From contig NZ_CP061336.1 of assembly GCF_005473905.2 (NCBI RefSeq), positions 4,642,501 to 4,706,500 of the forward strand: a DNA stretch of 64,000 nt, read 5' to 3'. The notes beneath the pieces are model-generated. The model was not told the DNA's origin. It saw nothing but the letters and a program-made list of their open reading frames with translations, and ran no database searches. The stretch's first letter is position 1, and every line of letters begins with the position of its first letter. Below are positions 63,592-64,000 of this stretch, one piece after another. Source of the stretch: Ruminiclostridium herbifermentans. Lineage in GTDB: Bacteria; Bacillota; Clostridia; Acetivibrionales; DSM-1351. The translations under genes were made by a program, and so were the position numbers.

Positions 63592-64000
63592 CTATATTTC
63601 TTCGAGTTGTTTATTCACCAGCCTGTATCTTCTGCCACATGCCTTACAGCTATAGCCTTCCTTAAGTCTAAGCCCACATTCGCAAACCCAGCCTGTTTGC
63701 TTTGCAGGCACACCCATCATAAGCGCATAATCACAAACATCCGTTGTTACAACTGTTCCAGCCGCAATCATGGACCATCTCCCTAAAGTGTGTCCGCATA
63801 CAATAGTTGCATTTGCCCCAATAGAAGCCCCATATTTAACTAGAGTTTTTTTATACCCAGCAGTCCCTTTGGGATACTTGCTTCTAGGGGTCAAATCATT
63901 TGTAAAAACCATTGAAGGACCGCAAAATACATAGTCTTCCAGTTCTACACCTTCATATACTGAAACATTATTTTGGATTTTAACGTGGTTTCCAATTATT
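63592..64000 (-). CDS. Hexapeptide-repeat N-acetyltransferase, C-terminal part (WbpD/WlbB-like, cut by window edge)
   Basis: The reading frame is open to the window edge; its visible part starts IIGNHVKIQNNVSVYEGVEL, showing left-handed beta-helix hexapeptide repeats, then VFCGPSMVFTNDLTPRS, GASIGANATIVCGHTLGRWSMI and AAGTVVTTDV. The C-terminus carries a zinc-ribbon-like CECGLRLKEGYSCKACG as in WbpD-type enzymes. It would N-acetylate an amino-sugar nucleotide made by the adjacent DegT-type aminotransferase. The N-terminus is beyond 64000. The 63303-63591 gap holds nothing recognised. Confidence 0.88.
   Translation of the reverse strand, partial: IIGNHVKIQNNVSVYEGVELEDYVFCGPSMVFTNDLTPRSKYPKGTAGYKKTLVKYGASIGANATIVCGHTLGRWSMIAAGTVVTTDVCDYALMMGVPAKQTGWVCECGLRLKEGYSCKACGRRYRLVNKQLEEI

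Overview
The window looks like chromosome from a low-GC, Gram-positive, endospore-forming anaerobe of the class Clostridia. This rests on A+T-rich intergenic DNA, strong AGGAGG-type ribosome binding sites, a T-box leader on ilvB, and collagen-like genes preceded by sigma-K-type promoter sequences. I cannot name the species. There are no rRNA or tRNA genes, insertion sequences or CRISPR arrays that I can see.

Layout. 1-1.1 kb: start of ilvB (minus) with a T-box leader. 1.1-9.1 kb: housekeeping genes (a thioredoxin-fold protein, tadA, a Gfo/Idh/MocA oxidoreductase) and a nearly complete pantothenate/CoA block: a PanG-like reductase, panB, panC and panD in one minus-strand operon, then coaX, then divergent coaBC. 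9.6-12 kb: a BtrH-like protein and a family 2 glycosyltransferase that appears to use an ACG start codon. 12.2-13.7 kb: a membrane chemoreceptor. 14.1-28.8 kb: a lipid or polyketide locus on the minus strand. It encodes two FabH-like proteins (one without the active-site Cys), a free ACP, an AMP-ligase, a 2850-residue KS-AT-KS-ACPx4-KR-DH synthase, an Sfp-type phosphopantetheinyl transferase and an alpha/beta hydrolase. 29.4-37.0 kb: a minus-strand polysaccharide cluster. It holds a UDP-GlcNAc 4,6-dehydratase (inverting type), a UDP-GlcNAc 2-epimerase-like enzyme, an RmlD-like reductase, an FkbM methyltransferase, a GT2, and a GT4-methyltransferase fusion.

37.5-58.9 kb is the most striking part. 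A single 17.3-kb reading frame encodes a 5773-residue collagen-like protein with about 1,800 Gly-X-Y triplets, nearly all with Thr in the Y position. It is followed by a GT2-TPR glycosyltransferase gene and a second, 768-residue collagen-like gene with a closely related N-terminal domain. Upstream of both collagen genes is an AACA-N16-CATANNNTA element, which fits the sigma-K (late mother-cell) promoter consensus; the glycosyltransferase gene has a one-mismatch version. 59.2-61.2 kb: gmd and fcl, giving GDP-L-fucose. 61.3-64 kb: two possible tiny ORFs, a small membrane protein, a DegT-type sugar aminotransferase and a hexapeptide acetyltransferase cut by the window edge.

How the parts may work together (inference). 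The flanking sugar-nucleotide, glycosyltransferase and methyltransferase genes could supply and assemble glycans for the Thr-rich collagen rods on the spore surface, comparable to BclA glycoproteins of Bacillus and Clostridioides exosporia. Separately, the CoA pathway and the PPTase lie close to the carrier-protein-dependent lipid synthase. Two features make that synthase unusual: its tandem ACP domains carry Thr where the phosphopantetheine Ser is expected, and its KASIII-like partners lack canonical catalytic residues.
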